A stretch of 64,000 bases of DNA, from NCBI GenBank assembly GCA_964533965.1, contig CAZHNN010000005.1, positions 52,833 through 116,832 on the forward strand, written 5' to 3'. The translations under genes and the position numbers were made by a program. This DNA comes from RGIG3178 sp964533965 (lineage in GTDB: Bacteria; Bacillota; Clostridia; Christensenellales; QAND01). Shown piece by piece: positions 55,073-63,563 of this stretch. A model generated the notes under the pieces. It was not told the DNA's origin and searched no databases. It saw nothing but the letters and a program-made list of their open reading frames with translations. How positions within the stretch are numbered: position 1 is the first letter of the stretch; the number at the start of each line of letters is the position of its first letter.

Positions 55073-55675
55073 TTACGGTACTTCGATGACGCCGCATGCA
55101 ATCTTTTCGCCTGAATTTCCTGACGGCTGGGATGTAAAATCGTCCGGTTTCCGGTGGATGATGACCGTTCGCCCCATGATATCCGGCAACGTAAACCTGT
55201 CAGTGAGCACGGTGCTCCAGGCATAGCCACTATTGCCAAACAGAGGCGGCAAATCCCCCGCATGATACGGGTGCGGGCAGTTGTTGGGATTGTAGTGCCC
55301 CTTCGTGTCGGCGAACGGATCTGCCGCGGTCCCTGTGCAGCTCGTCCCTTCATGGATATGGAACCCGAATATCTGACCGCTGCATTTTCCGGCCGCCTGA
55401 GGCAAGCCATATACTTCCGCAACCACGAGAATTCCCCGTATAGCCTTATAAAAGGATACTGTTCCTTTTATGGACGGATAGGACGGCGCTCCCAAAAGCT
55501 TAGCCACTGCATTGGGCCGCTTCAAAAGCATTTGGGCAAAGCGTTTCGTGTTGCTGCTGTTGATGAAGATCAATTTCCTCCCCTCCTCTGTGGTGTATAG
55601 TATGTTCCCTGTTTTCGTTTTGTCCGTTCGCTGAAAATATCCCCAATCAAACGGAAGATTCATTCTGTAACACAT
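55073..55675 (-). CDS. Cu/Zn superoxide dismutase-like protein without signal peptide
   Basis: 200 residues. An N-terminal 65-residue extension without membrane segment, then a SOD_Cu domain: FHIHEG (two Cu His), GHYNPNNCPHPYHAGDL (bridging His, zinc His residues and Asp), VIIHRKPDDF (fourth Cu His) and GNSGEKIACGV. Both disulfide cysteines are present. The Arg that guides superoxide in front of the Cys (GNAGSRLACG in animal SOD1) is Lys here. All metal ligands are kept, so it may be active or a copper-binding relative. Cytosolic location is unusual for bacterial enzymes of this class. The start (ATG at 55675 or 55663) has only a weak ribosome site. Confidence 0.82.
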   Translation of the reverse strand: MCYRMNLPFDWGYFQRTDKTKTGNILYTTEEGRKLIFINSSNTKRFAQMLLKRPNAVAKLLGAPSYPSIKGTVSFYKAIRGILVVAEVYGLPQAAGKCSGQIFGFHIHEGTSCTGTAADPFADTKGHYNPNNCPHPYHAGDLPPLFGNSGYAWSTVLTDRFTLPDIMGRTVIIHRKPDDFTSQPSGNSGEKIACGVIEVP

Positions 55676-55750
55676 TTCGCTATGTTGTCATAACATACCA
55701 TGCATGCGGTCATAAATATAAAAGCATGCAATCGTCAGGAGGTAAATTGC

Positions 55751-56119
55751 ATGTCCAGATGTTGTTGCAGAAGGAGGTCGAGCTCTAGCTCTAGCTCTAG
55801 CTCCAGCTCTAGCTCCACTTCAAGTTCCAGCTCCAACTGGAACCGGAACGGCGTATCGCCGTTGTTTACCCAGGCTCAGGCTCAGGCACAGCGTCAACGG
55901 CAGGACGTAGACGTGGACCAGGATCAGGATCAGGAACAGGATCAAAAGTTCAACTTCGAATTCGAAAACATCGGAAATCCCGATATCGATATAAAAGTTG
56001 ATGTTGATGTCTATGGCTATATCCTATTGGCGCTCTGTTTTCTTGGCTTGTATTCGGGTGGCATCGAGCCCGGTGCCATAAAGGGCTATGTCGATAAGCT
56101 CATGGCAGCCAAGGCATAA
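55751..56119 (+). CDS. Low-complexity Ser/Gln/Asp protein with one membrane segment
   Basis: 122 residues from the ATG at 55751 (AGGAGG before it). Order: CCCRRR cluster (4-9), a run of about 19 Ser with one Thr (10-28), a QAQAQAQRQRQ then DVDVDQDQDQEQDQ alternating stretch (about 43-67), a strand-like part with FNFEFEN and DIDIKVDVDV, and one hydrophobic segment (YGYILLALCFLGLYSGG, about 91-108). Serine codons alternate AGC/TCT, making a hexamer repeat in the DNA. I do not recognise the family. A surface or spore-coat protein is possible; this is only a guess from composition. Confidence 0.7.
   Translation: MSRCCCRRRSSSSSSSSSSSSSTSSSSSNWNRNGVSPLFTQAQAQAQRQRQDVDVDQDQDQEQDQKFNFEFENIGNPDIDIKVDVDVYGYILLALCFLGLYSGGIEPGAIKGYVDKLMAAKA
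55781..55816 (+). repeat. Hexanucleotide tandem repeat (AGCTCY)x6
   Basis: Six perfect-phase copies encoding Ser-Ser pairs inside the low-complexity gene. A slippage site that changes length in steps of two serines without shifting the frame. Confidence 0.9.
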
Positions 56120-56146
56120 CACCAGGGTTTCACAAAAGATGAAGAG

Positions 56147-56169
56147 GATACCCGGATCAACCGGGTATC
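56147..56169 (+). terminator. Hairpin after the low-complexity gene
   Basis: The stem GATACCCGG / CCGGGTATC with a five-base loop lies 28 bases after the stop. The T-run is poor, so it may be a weak terminator or a 3' stabiliser. Confidence 0.6.
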
Positions 56170-56267
56170 TTCGAGTTACATCAAGACCGGCGTCACTGAT
56201 TGATTACCGTTCGATATAGTATGTTAAGGCTGGATGTCCGTCATTGAGCAAGCCATAAAAATATCCG

Positions 56268-56297
56268 TTGACAACAGAGGCTTGTGCATATTAGAAT
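56268..56297 (+). promoter_or_regulatory. Promoter for the amtB-glnK transcript
   Basis: TTGACA (56268-56273), 18-base spacer, TAGAAT (56292-56297). It gives a leader of about 225 bases. Confidence 0.75.
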
Positions 56298-56303
56298 AGC
56301 GAC

Positions 56304-56530
56304 ATGTTGAATACGAGGGCGTTTCACCTGTTGGTTGAAGTGCCCTTTTTCTATGTAACTATAAACAGCGATCTTCCCGCAGGATCGAAATGTACGAGAG
56401 GAATTCCCAAAAACCGGTTCGCCGTTGTTGGAAACGGCTGGCGGTACTTTGGAAATCGACCGAAGTATATTTTACCCGACGTTCAGCGTCGGGTTTTATT
56501 TTTTGTAAAGATCTGAAAGGAGTGCTCCCG
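56304..56530 (+). promoter_or_regulatory. Structured amtB leader with two terminator-like hairpins
   Basis: Hairpin 1: 56317-56345 (GGGCGTTTCA with TGAAGTGCCC, two G-U pairs) then TTTTT. In between lies a folded region with CGATC/GATCG (around 56370-56388) and GCCGTT/AACGGC arms. Hairpin 2: 56474-56494 (ACCCGACG / CGTCGGGT) then a T-rich run, 30 bases before amtB. The layout suggests attenuation or a riboswitch for nitrogen. It does not match the glnA motif or the ANTAR hexaloop rule that I know. Confidence 0.55.
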
Positions 56531-57778
56531 ATGCAAATCGATACCGGAGACACCGCATACGTTCTCATCTCAAGCGCGATGGTACTTTTGATGACCCCTG
56601 CCCTGGCATTCTTCTACGGCGGTCTCGTTCGAAGGAAGAACGTCCTGAACACCATGATGTCCTCCTTCATGACAATTGGCATTGCCTCTGTGCTGTGGGT
56701 GCTCATCGGCTATACGCTTAGCTTTGGGCCGGATGTGGGCGGCATCATCGGAAACTTCAAATGGTTTGGCCTCAACGGTGTAGGGGCAAGCGCAAACCCG
56801 GATTATGCTAAAACCATTCCCCACCTCGTCTTTGTGATTTTCCAGATGATGTTTGCGATTATCACGCCTGCGTTGATCACGGGCGCCATCGCCGAGCGCA
56901 TGCGGTTTCCTGCGCTGATGCTGTTCATCACGCTCTGGTCCATCTTCATCTATTACCCTCTTGCGCACATGGTATGGGGCAAAGGCGGCTTGTTGGCTTC
57001 GATCGGAGCCATCGACTTCGCAGGTGGAAACGTTGTGCATATCTCAAGCGGCGTTTCGGGCCTTGTAGCCTGCATCCTGTTGGGCAAGCGCAAAAATTAC
57101 GGCATCGTCAAGCCGGTGCCGCACAACGTCCCGTTCGTTCTGCTTGGCGCGGGGCTTCTGTGGTTCGGGTGGTTCGGGTTCAATTCGGGCTCGGCCTTGG
57201 GCGCTACTGGGCTTACGGCGCACGCGTTTATGACAACCAATACGGCAGCGGCAGCCGCAATGCTCTCGTGGATGTTCCTTGAGATAAAAGCATCCGGTAA
57301 GCCAACGGCGCTTGGTGCTGCAACAGGCCTTGTGGTGGGACTTGTATCCATCACGCCGGGCGCAGGGTATGTGCCAATCTGGGCGTCCATCTTCATTGGG
57401 CTGCTGGTTAGCCCGATCTGCTGGTTTGGCGTCAGCGTGATCAAGAACAAATTCGGCTATGACGATGCGCTGGATGCATTCGGATGCCATGGTATCGGCG
57501 GCATCTGGGGCGGCATTGCAACCGGTTTGTTCGCGAATACGGCTGTCAATTCCGCGGTACCTCACAATGGACTGCTGTTTGGCGACTGGCATCTGATTGT
57601 GTCCCAGTTGATCGCAATCGGCGTGACAATCCTGCTTGCCGTCGTAGGCACCTTTGTCATCACCAAATTGGTGGGCTTTGTTACCACGCTGCGCGTTTCC
57701 GCCCGCGAGGAAGCAGACGGACTGGATGGTTCACAACATGGCGAATCCGCCTATCCTTCCTTTATGGGCTTAGATTGA
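56531..57778 (+). CDS. amtB: Ammonium transporter
   Basis: 415 residues from the ATG at 56531 (AAAGGAG ten bases before). Eleven membrane segments expected. AFFYGGLVRRKNVLNTMMSSF near the start; the region WFGWFGFNSGSALG and the twin-His pore residues (VVHISSGVSG and DAFGCHGIGGIWGG) are all present. Conducts ammonia/ammonium across the membrane; closed by PII. The first gene of amtB-glnK. No cleavable signal peptide is evident. Confidence 0.95.
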   Translation: MQIDTGDTAYVLISSAMVLLMTPALAFFYGGLVRRKNVLNTMMSSFMTIGIASVLWVLIGYTLSFGPDVGGIIGNFKWFGLNGVGASANPDYAKTIPHLVFVIFQMMFAIITPALITGAIAERMRFPALMLFITLWSIFIYYPLAHMVWGKGGLLASIGAIDFAGGNVVHISSGVSGLVACILLGKRKNYGIVKPVPHNVPFVLLGAGLLWFGWFGFNSGSALGATGLTAHAFMTTNTAAAAAMLSWMFLEIKASGKPTALGAATGLVVGLVSITPGAGYVPIWASIFIGLLVSPICWFGVSVIKNKFGYDDALDAFGCHGIGGIWGGIATGLFANTAVNSAVPHNGLLFGDWHLIVSQLIAIGVTILLAVVGTFVITKLVGFVTTLRVSAREEADGLDGSQHGESAYPSFMGLD

Positions 57779-57788
57779 GGAGGTTATC

Positions 57789-58127
57789 ATGAAAAAGATA
57801 GAAGCGATCATCCAGCCGTATAAGCTGGAAGAAGTCAAAGAAGCGCTGAACGAAATCGACATCTGCGGCATCACCATCTCGCAGGTGATGGGCGCCGGAC
57901 GCCAGAAGGGCTACAAGGAGCTGTACCGCGCTACCGAAATCGAGATCAACATATTGCCGAAGATCAAGCTGGAGATCGTGGTACCGGATGAACTCAAGGA
58001 TAAGGTCATTGACGTCATCATCAAAGCGGCACATTCCGGGGAGATCGGTGACGGAAAGATCTTCGTGACAACGGTGGAGGAAGCCATTCGCATCCGCACC
58101 TCAGAGACCGGAGAACAGGCACTCTGA
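57789..58127 (+). CDS. glnK: PII nitrogen regulatory protein (GlnK type)
   Basis: 112 residues. KKIEAIIQPYKLEEVKEAL, GRQKGYKELYR, LEIVVPDELKDKVIDVI and GEIGDGKIFV are PII blocks. The T-loop reads RATEIEINILPK, so the tyrosine uridylylated in E. coli (GAEYMVDF) is Ile; control is likely by ATP/ADP and 2-oxoglutarate alone. Blocks AmtB when nitrogen is rich. Ten bases after amtB behind GAGG. Confidence 0.96.
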   Translation: MKKIEAIIQPYKLEEVKEALNEIDICGITISQVMGAGRQKGYKELYRATEIEINILPKIKLEIVVPDELKDKVIDVIIKAAHSGEIGDGKIFVTTVEEAIRIRTSETGEQAL

Positions 58128-58157
58128 TTGTAGGGGTCAAGATAACCAAAAGACAAA

Positions 58158-58198
58158 AGGCTTTCCGGATCGCTTCCGGAAGGCCTCTTCTCTTTTTA
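58158..58198 (+). terminator. Terminator of amtB-glnK
   Basis: The stem AGGC(T)TTCCGGA / TCCGGAAGGCCT is followed by CTTCTCTTTTTAT. Confidence 0.85.
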
Positions 58199-58241
58199 TA
58201 AACAATCCTTAATCGTATTCATTTTTGCACGGATTTATATC

Positions 58242-59006
58242 TCATTTATCATCCTCTTCAGGCAGTTGTTCAATTCTATTTACTGCATTATTTGCAACAC
58301 AACTACCAGGCATGACGTTTCTTCCATTCTGGTTGTTATTCTTAATGAGGTAATATGCACTGATTCCTGTAATTACCGCCAGTATCAATAAGCCGATTAT
58401 AATCGTAAAGGGCGGGAGCCCCATTCTTTGTGAAGCAACTTGATAACAACCGAGAAAACCAAAGAATATAAATGCTCCTGCAGAAATCAGCTTGATTGTT
58501 TTTTCGGGGATCCTCTTGCATAGCACAACACCAATTATAATTCCGATTCCATCAGCAATCAGCATGCCGGTTGTTGTTCCAATTAATATGCCAACAGGGC
58601 TCGCGGGAAATTTTGTTGATAGTGCTACTGTAGCAAGTTGGGTCTTGTCGCCCATTTCAGCGAGAAAAAATGCAATGGCAACAGTCACAACCGGACCAAA
58701 TTTCGTCGTTCTGTTTTCTTCGCCTTCCAGTTTATCGCCCCTGATTGTCCAAAGCCCGAAAAATATAAATGATAGCGAAGCAATTCCTTGAATCCAAACT
58801 TGAGCTCCTTCAAAGCGGCCGATAAAGTTACCAACTACAACAGCCAAGGCGTGATTGAGCACGGTTGCCAAGAATACGCCGATCAACACCTTTGTAGCCT
58901 TATACTTTGTAGCAAATGCCATTGCCAACAATTGCGTTTTATCGCCCATCTCAGCCAACACAACCGCGCCCACAGAGACTATGAACGCAACAAAATTTGA
59001 GTACAT
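58242..59006 (-). CDS. TMEM165/GDT1 (UPF0016) family cation exporter
   Basis: 254 residues with six to seven membrane segments. The two family repeats carry the ion-binding motif ExGDKTQ: EMGDKTQLLAMAFATKYK (about 19-36) and EMGDKTQLATVALSTKF (about 115-131). Bacterial members such as MneA export manganese. The Mn riboswitch directly upstream fits this role. A charged C-terminal tail follows. Ends 45 bases from the glnK terminator on the other strand. Confidence 0.92.
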   Translation of the reverse strand: MYSNFVAFIVSVGAVVLAEMGDKTQLLAMAFATKYKATKVLIGVFLATVLNHALAVVVGNFIGRFEGAQVWIQGIASLSFIFFGLWTIRGDKLEGEENRTTKFGPVVTVAIAFFLAEMGDKTQLATVALSTKFPASPVGILIGTTTGMLIADGIGIIIGVVLCKRIPEKTIKLISAGAFIFFGFLGCYQVASQRMGLPPFTIIIGLLILAVITGISAYYLIKNNNQNGRNVMPGSCVANNAVNRIEQLPEEDDK

Positions 59007-59037
59007 TATGCTTGTCCTCCATCATCGTTTTGTAAAA

Positions 59038-59160
59038 AAAGACTTTTAACATAACCCCATTTTCAAGGTTATGTTAAAAGTCTCGTTACCAAGTATTTGG
59101 TACAAAGCCAGGCAATCACTTGCCAGTATGTTGACTTTGTAAAAAAACTACTCCCTCTTA
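59038..59160 (-). promoter_or_regulatory. yybP-ykoY manganese riboswitch
   Basis: Minus strand: GGGAGTAG (59149-59156), TCAACATACTG, then CGAGACT next to a long terminator (arms AGACTTTTAACATAACC / GGTTATGTTAAAAGTCT, 59040-59093, then a seven-T run). These are the conserved blocks of the Mn(II) riboswitch, where metal binding prevents the terminator. It stands in front of the UPF0016 exporter gene. Confidence 0.92.
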
Positions 59161-59250
59161 ACGAAGAAAATTATATGATTTGACCTCCCAAGTTGTCAAG
59201 TGCACATAATCAAATTTGCAAAACAGTCAAGATCAAAACCTGATCGCCTT

Positions 59251-60675
59251 TTACGAAATCATTTCAATGATTTCAAGCAGCGTATTTGCATCCCCTACAT
59301 TGCCAGGGAAGATGATGAACGGCATCTGCGGAAATTTGCTCTCCGGCCCCGTCAACCATACCGGTACGCCGGGCTTGACCTGCCCCAACACCAGCGCCTT
59401 TCGAATGGAAAGCGCCTTGATCGCAACGTCGCTGGAGGTGTTGCCGCCCTTTGTTAGGATGAATTTGGGGCGTACGCTAAGGTGCCCGATGATGCTTGTC
59501 AGCGCGTTTGAAATCTCGACGGAAATATGCAACTGCTTGTCCCTGTCATTCGTATCCAGATCAAGCCGGTCCCGTCTGGTATAGACAATAACATCTTTTC
59601 CCGTTCCGATGTTCGTCTCGACCTCCCGGACCACTCGTTGCACTTCCGTTTCAAGCCCCTTCTCCACGAGCACGAGGTGCTGATTGAACTCGATGAACAC
59701 GAGCGGCCTGCCGCTGTTTTTGAGCGTCTCGAATTGCTGTGTCGTCCTGTTCACGTGGGAGCCGATCAGCGCGATGCCGCCGTTTTTACTCTCCCGGCTT
59801 CTCAATTGGTCCCCTGAAAGCAAAGGGATGTCGCTAATCCCGCCCATGACCTTTGTCAGCGAGGTAGCGCTTCTGAACAGGAATTCCTTGCCACGCAGCA
59901 TAGATTCCACAAAGGCGATCGCAAACGTCTTCACATCGGTATAATCGAGTGCGTTGACGATGACCTTGTTGAAATCCTTTACCGCCATAAGCTGTTCTGT
60001 AATCTCTGCTATGTTCTCCGCCCTCAAGTCTTCCAGGCTGATATACGTGCAGCTATCTTTGGTAAATCGACCTTCCGTCTTTTCCTCCACGTATTCGCCC
60101 AGATGCGAGCTGATATAATGAAAGCTCTTATCCTTGGCAAACTCCGTCTGCCCGCAAGGGGTCAGGAACTCCCCTTCCTTCACGTACTGCACGTTGTCCA
60201 TCGTGAACCGCCCGCCCTCGATGAAAAAGGGCACGAGGATCTCGCCGTCAAACCGCTTTTGTGAATTTGATTCGATCGCGCTTCTTAGCGTTTCCGTCTC
60301 CTGCGGATAATGTCCGCGAAGCGTGGAATCGCCCCTGTTGATCAGAACGTAATCCTTTCCGGTTTGTTTTGCCGCCTCGGCCAACGCTGTGCCTACCTCT
60401 TGGTGCACGCGAAGCGTCTTTTCCCTTGAAAAGCTTCTGGAATTTGTCAGTATATAGAACATGCTGATGTCGTCTATGAACCCATCCACAAACGATTGCT
60501 TGTCCCAATTTGTATAGGTATACACATCGTGTACCGACTGTGCGCCGGTGGGGTCGTCGTCGATGACGACGATCTTCCGGTTCAAGCGTTTAAGCGCATC
60601 GAACCACAATTCGTCGATCTTTTGCTTGTCCACAGCCGGATACCGTTTGATCACATCGAAGTCAAGTCGCTCCAT
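59251..60675 (-). CDS. Four-carbon acid sugar kinase (DUF1537, OtnK/DtnK type)
   Basis: 474 residues. VIDDDPTGAQSVHDVYTYT near residue 35 is the N-terminal DDDxTG block; GDSTLRGHY and LTKGGNTSSDVAIKAL (C-terminal nucleotide-binding domain, about 420-440) are typical. Members phosphorylate threonate, erythronate or related acids with ATP. Starts 1 base after the dehydrogenase gene behind GGGAGG. The aldolase or 4-phospho-dehydrogenase partner is not in the window. Confidence 0.9.
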   Translation of the reverse strand: MERLDFDVIKRYPAVDKQKIDELWFDALKRLNRKIVVIDDDPTGAQSVHDVYTYTNWDKQSFVDGFIDDISMFYILTNSRSFSREKTLRVHQEVGTALAEAAKQTGKDYVLINRGDSTLRGHYPQETETLRSAIESNSQKRFDGEILVPFFIEGGRFTMDNVQYVKEGEFLTPCGQTEFAKDKSFHYISSHLGEYVEEKTEGRFTKDSCTYISLEDLRAENIAEITEQLMAVKDFNKVIVNALDYTDVKTFAIAFVESMLRGKEFLFRSATSLTKVMGGISDIPLLSGDQLRSRESKNGGIALIGSHVNRTTQQFETLKNSGRPLVFIEFNQHLVLVEKGLETEVQRVVREVETNIGTGKDVIVYTRRDRLDLDTNDRDKQLHISVEISNALTSIIGHLSVRPKFILTKGGNTSSDVAIKALSIRKALVLGQVKPGVPVWLTGPESKFPQMPFIIFPGNVGDANTLLEIIEMIS

Positions 60676-60676
60676 C

Positions 60677-61570
60677 TTATCTTTCTCCTCCCTTTACTTC
60701 CACGCCCGCCAACAGCTCAAAATACTTCACAAGGCTGCTGTGGTCCTCGTTCATCAATCCCCTAAGTTTGAGGCATTGCATGATTTCAAACAACTGGGCG
60801 GACATCGGTACCGGTATGTCCAGCTCATGCGCCGTTTGAAGCACGTTTTTGATGTCCTTGTGGTTGATGGATATCTTGCCCCCCGGAGCAAAGTTCCTCC
60901 CGATCATCATCGGCGCTTTTGCCTCCATCACGGCGCTGCCTGCCAATCCGCCCCGGATGGCTGTGAACACCTTTTGGGGGTCCACGCCGGCCTTTGTGGC
61001 ATATACCATTGCCTCCCCAAGCGCCGCGATGTTCAAGTTGACGATGATCTGGTTGCACAGCTTTGTTACGGAACCGCTGCCCACTGCTCCCACCAGTACG
61101 GCGTCCGCTCCCATCTGCAACAGTGTTGGCTTTATCCGTACAAAAACGTCTTCTTCGCCGCCCACCATAAAAGCCAGCGTTCCGTCAATTGCCTTGGGCT
61201 CTCCACCGCTTACTGGAGCGTCGAGAAAATGGATGCGCTTTTCCTGAAGTTTCTCGTTGCAAAACCTGGACTCAACGGGGGTAACGGAGCTCATATCAAC
61301 GACGACACTGCCCTCGTGAAGAAAACGCGAAAGCCCCTGATCACCGAACAACACGTCTTTAACAATATCACCGTTTGGCAGAATCAGAAAGACGAGACGG
61401 CATTGTTCCCCGATTTCTTTTAAGAAGGCGGCAACCCCGCCAAACCTCACGATCTCGGCAGTGGCATTTTTGTCAACATCGTTGACCAAAAGCTCGTTTC
61501 CCTTTCGGAGCAGATTTTTTGCCATCGGTCTGCCCATAATGCCAAGACCTATAAACCCGATCTTTTCCAT
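60677..61570 (-). CDS. NAD(P)-dependent beta-hydroxyacid dehydrogenase (LtnD-like)
   Basis: 297 residues. GFIGLGIMGRPMAKNLL (NAD fold), DAPVSGGEPKAIDGTLAFMVGG (substrate site), GSGSVTKLCNQ with the catalytic Lys and a C-terminal helical domain. In DUF1537 pathways this enzyme oxidises C2 of the acid sugar before the kinase acts; tartronate-semialdehyde reductase or 3-hydroxyisobutyrate dehydrogenase are relatives. Operon partner of the kinase. Confidence 0.9.
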   Translation of the reverse strand: MEKIGFIGLGIMGRPMAKNLLRKGNELLVNDVDKNATAEIVRFGGVAAFLKEIGEQCRLVFLILPNGDIVKDVLFGDQGLSRFLHEGSVVVDMSSVTPVESRFCNEKLQEKRIHFLDAPVSGGEPKAIDGTLAFMVGGEEDVFVRIKPTLLQMGADAVLVGAVGSGSVTKLCNQIIVNLNIAALGEAMVYATKAGVDPQKVFTAIRGGLAGSAVMEAKAPMMIGRNFAPGGKISINHKDIKNVLQTAHELDIPVPMSAQLFEIMQCLKLRGLMNEDHSSLVKYFELLAGVEVKGGER

Positions 61571-61728
61571 GTTACCACCCTCCGGTCATAGTTACAGCAT
61601 AGCAGCTTTACAATTGCTATATCATTTTGTTTTTACTATTCTTTTGAAAAGATAATCACCGCTTGTCATCACGTCAGCCACGCGAAGAAATACCTACAAA
61701 GGTAAAACATACTGCATGTGATTCTCTT

Positions 61729-62181
61729 TTATAATTGCTTTTTCATGCAGACGCTGTTTGGGTTTCCAACGTACGGCCCATAGTTCTCCACATGCTCATA
61801 TCCGGCTTTTTGATACAGGTCAATCGCCTCATTCTGTTTGACACCAGTCTCCAGAATCGCATGATTATATCCCTTGCCTTTGGCAGCCTGCTCCAGTTCA
61901 TTGAGTATCACTTTGGCATAGCCCCTGCTCCTGTATGGTTTTGAAACAAAGATGCGCTTGAGCTCCACCGTAGATGGATCGATTTCCTTAAAAGCCCCGC
62001 AAGCCACGGCTTCGCTGTCTTGATATACCAGGACGACCAGACGCACATCAACGGTTTGGTTCAGCTTGTCGTACGCTTTTTGCAATTCGCCATACCGCTC
62101 GTTCAGGTCCTCGTCCAACAGCCTAATCAACTTTTTAAAATCTACGTTTTCCTTGTTCGTAAGCACAACTTCATGGCTCAT
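61729..62181 (-). CDS. GNAT family N-acetyltransferase
   Basis: 150 residues. Acetyl-CoA loop VSKPYRSRGYAKVIL (R-x-x-GYA type), KGYNHAILETG and YQKAGYEHVENYGPYVG at the end. The substrate cannot be told. A first helix (NVDFKKLIRLLDEDLNERYGELQ) precedes the fold. Alone, followed by about 150 bases before the acid sugar operon. Confidence 0.85.
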   Translation of the reverse strand: MSHEVVLTNKENVDFKKLIRLLDEDLNERYGELQKAYDKLNQTVDVRLVVLVYQDSEAVACGAFKEIDPSTVELKRIFVSKPYRSRGYAKVILNELEQAAKGKGYNHAILETGVKQNEAIDLYQKAGYEHVENYGPYVGNPNSVCMKKQL

Positions 62182-62650
62182 GGTTATTTCCCCACCCGGA
62201 TTTATTCAACAAAGCCGATTGCCCGTTCTGAGACCAGTCGGGTCAACAGGTGTCCTATCAATTTACAAGACTTTATTCATTATATCATTGAGCGTATCAT
62301 TATCAAAACCACGATATGCCATTTCCAGTAATAAATCCACCCAAATAGACAAACATTGTAAAAGAACCAATTTACAGGATTAGAAAACAAATCAAAATCT
62401 CCAACACTCTTGGGTTCTTTACGAAAGGTGTTGATTGTTAAATACTCTGTGTACATTTTAGTATTACTATACATATTATATGATAACGAAATATTTTGAA
62501 GATTTATATTTCATAAAGCGTCCTGTATAATTGTATAGTATAGTAAATAAATAATTGCACCATAATGCGAACTTTCTGTAGCAGCGAAAATAATCATACA
62601 TAACACGGCAGTAGATAGGTATATCAAATCATTAGAGGGGGAAGAACGCT
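62182..62650. other. AT-rich intergenic region
   Basis: About 470 bases of high A+T at the border to the acquired-looking right end. Several TATAAT-like words lie around 62520-62550 before the hydrolase gene. No RNA gene, repeat or attachment site was recognised. Confidence 0.45.
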
Positions 62651-63529
62651 GTGCAGCAAAGCAATATTAATAATTCTTTTAAAGCGCAGTATGATGCTCT
62701 TACGTTATTTAGAAGAGAGCATATTTTAAAAAGATTATTATACCTTGATAAAGAGTGGACATACTATTCGTGCGGCAAAGGTAAGAACACTATTATAATA
62801 CTGCCTGGAGGATTAGGCACAGGCGAAGCAGCGTTCAGTTACATTCAGAGTCTTGAAAAGCATCATAGAATTATTTCTCCCATATACCCTACAGCAAACA
62901 CTATAGACGAGTTAGTAGAAGGGATAAATAAAATAATTGAAGCGGAATCAGCAGAACACATTTCAATTTTCGGCGTTTCATTTGGGGGAATATTGGCACA
63001 ATGCTATATGAAAAAGTATTCCAACAAAATAGAAAACTTAGTACTTGCACATACAACAACAATCACCTCGGACTGTCCTGAAGAGGACCTCAAAAGCTCG
63101 ATAAGCCAGCTAAACAAAACCATCAAGTTAGTTAGTACATTGCCTACATTTGTAATGAGAAGTATGATATTCATGAAATTAAAGCGATTATCTAAGAAAA
63201 TGGCGGGAGAAGAAAAGTTCTGGAGGCGGTATTTTAAGGAAATAGTTAAAATGTATAACAAAGAAAGCATAATATCATCTTCACAGAGTATGCTGGACTT
63301 TGCATATAACTATAAATTTGAATATGGTTTCCTTAATAACTGGCAAGGTAAAATCCTTATATTGGAGGCTGAAGATGATACTTCATTCAGTGATAGGCAA
63401 AAAGAACTTCTGAAATTATTGTATAAGGGCGCTGAAGTACATTCTGAACGTGGATATGGACACTTGACCACATTTGTCAAAAGAGATTTATATATTAGAC
63501 TAATTGACGAGTTCATAACCGTTAACTGA
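62651..63529 (+). CDS. Alpha/beta hydrolase
   Basis: 292 residues from a GTG, behind GAGGGGGAAG. IIILPGGLGTGEAAF (oxyanion loop), GVSFGGILAQ (nucleophile Ser elbow GxSxG), a helical cap with KKMAGEEKFWRRYF, LILEAEDD (acid) and RGYGHLTTF (His). An intracellular esterase or thioesterase type; substrate unknown. Codon usage and base composition are much more AT-rich than in the rest of the window, suggesting recent transfer. Confidence 0.85.
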   Translation: MQQSNINNSFKAQYDALTLFRREHILKRLLYLDKEWTYYSCGKGKNTIIILPGGLGTGEAAFSYIQSLEKHHRIISPIYPTANTIDELVEGINKIIEAESAEHISIFGVSFGGILAQCYMKKYSNKIENLVLAHTTTITSDCPEEDLKSSISQLNKTIKLVSTLPTFVMRSMIFMKLKRLSKKMAGEEKFWRRYFKEIVKMYNKESIISSSQSMLDFAYNYKFEYGFLNNWQGKILILEAEDDTSFSDRQKELLKLLYKGAEVHSERGYGHLTTFVKRDLYIRLIDEFITVN

Positions 63530-63563
63530 TTATTATGACCTAAGGGAACTTTTCTTTTATTGT

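Noticed and set aside
56430..56460. ANTAR-type hairpin in the amtB leader
   Set aside because: The GCCGTT/AACGGC stem has a six-base loop, but it begins with G rather than the required A, and no second matching hairpin follows.
62280..62474. 64-residue aromatic-rich small protein on the minus strand
   Set aside because: There is no ribosome binding site and the surroundings are AT-rich noncoding; the hydrophobic tail alone is not enough.
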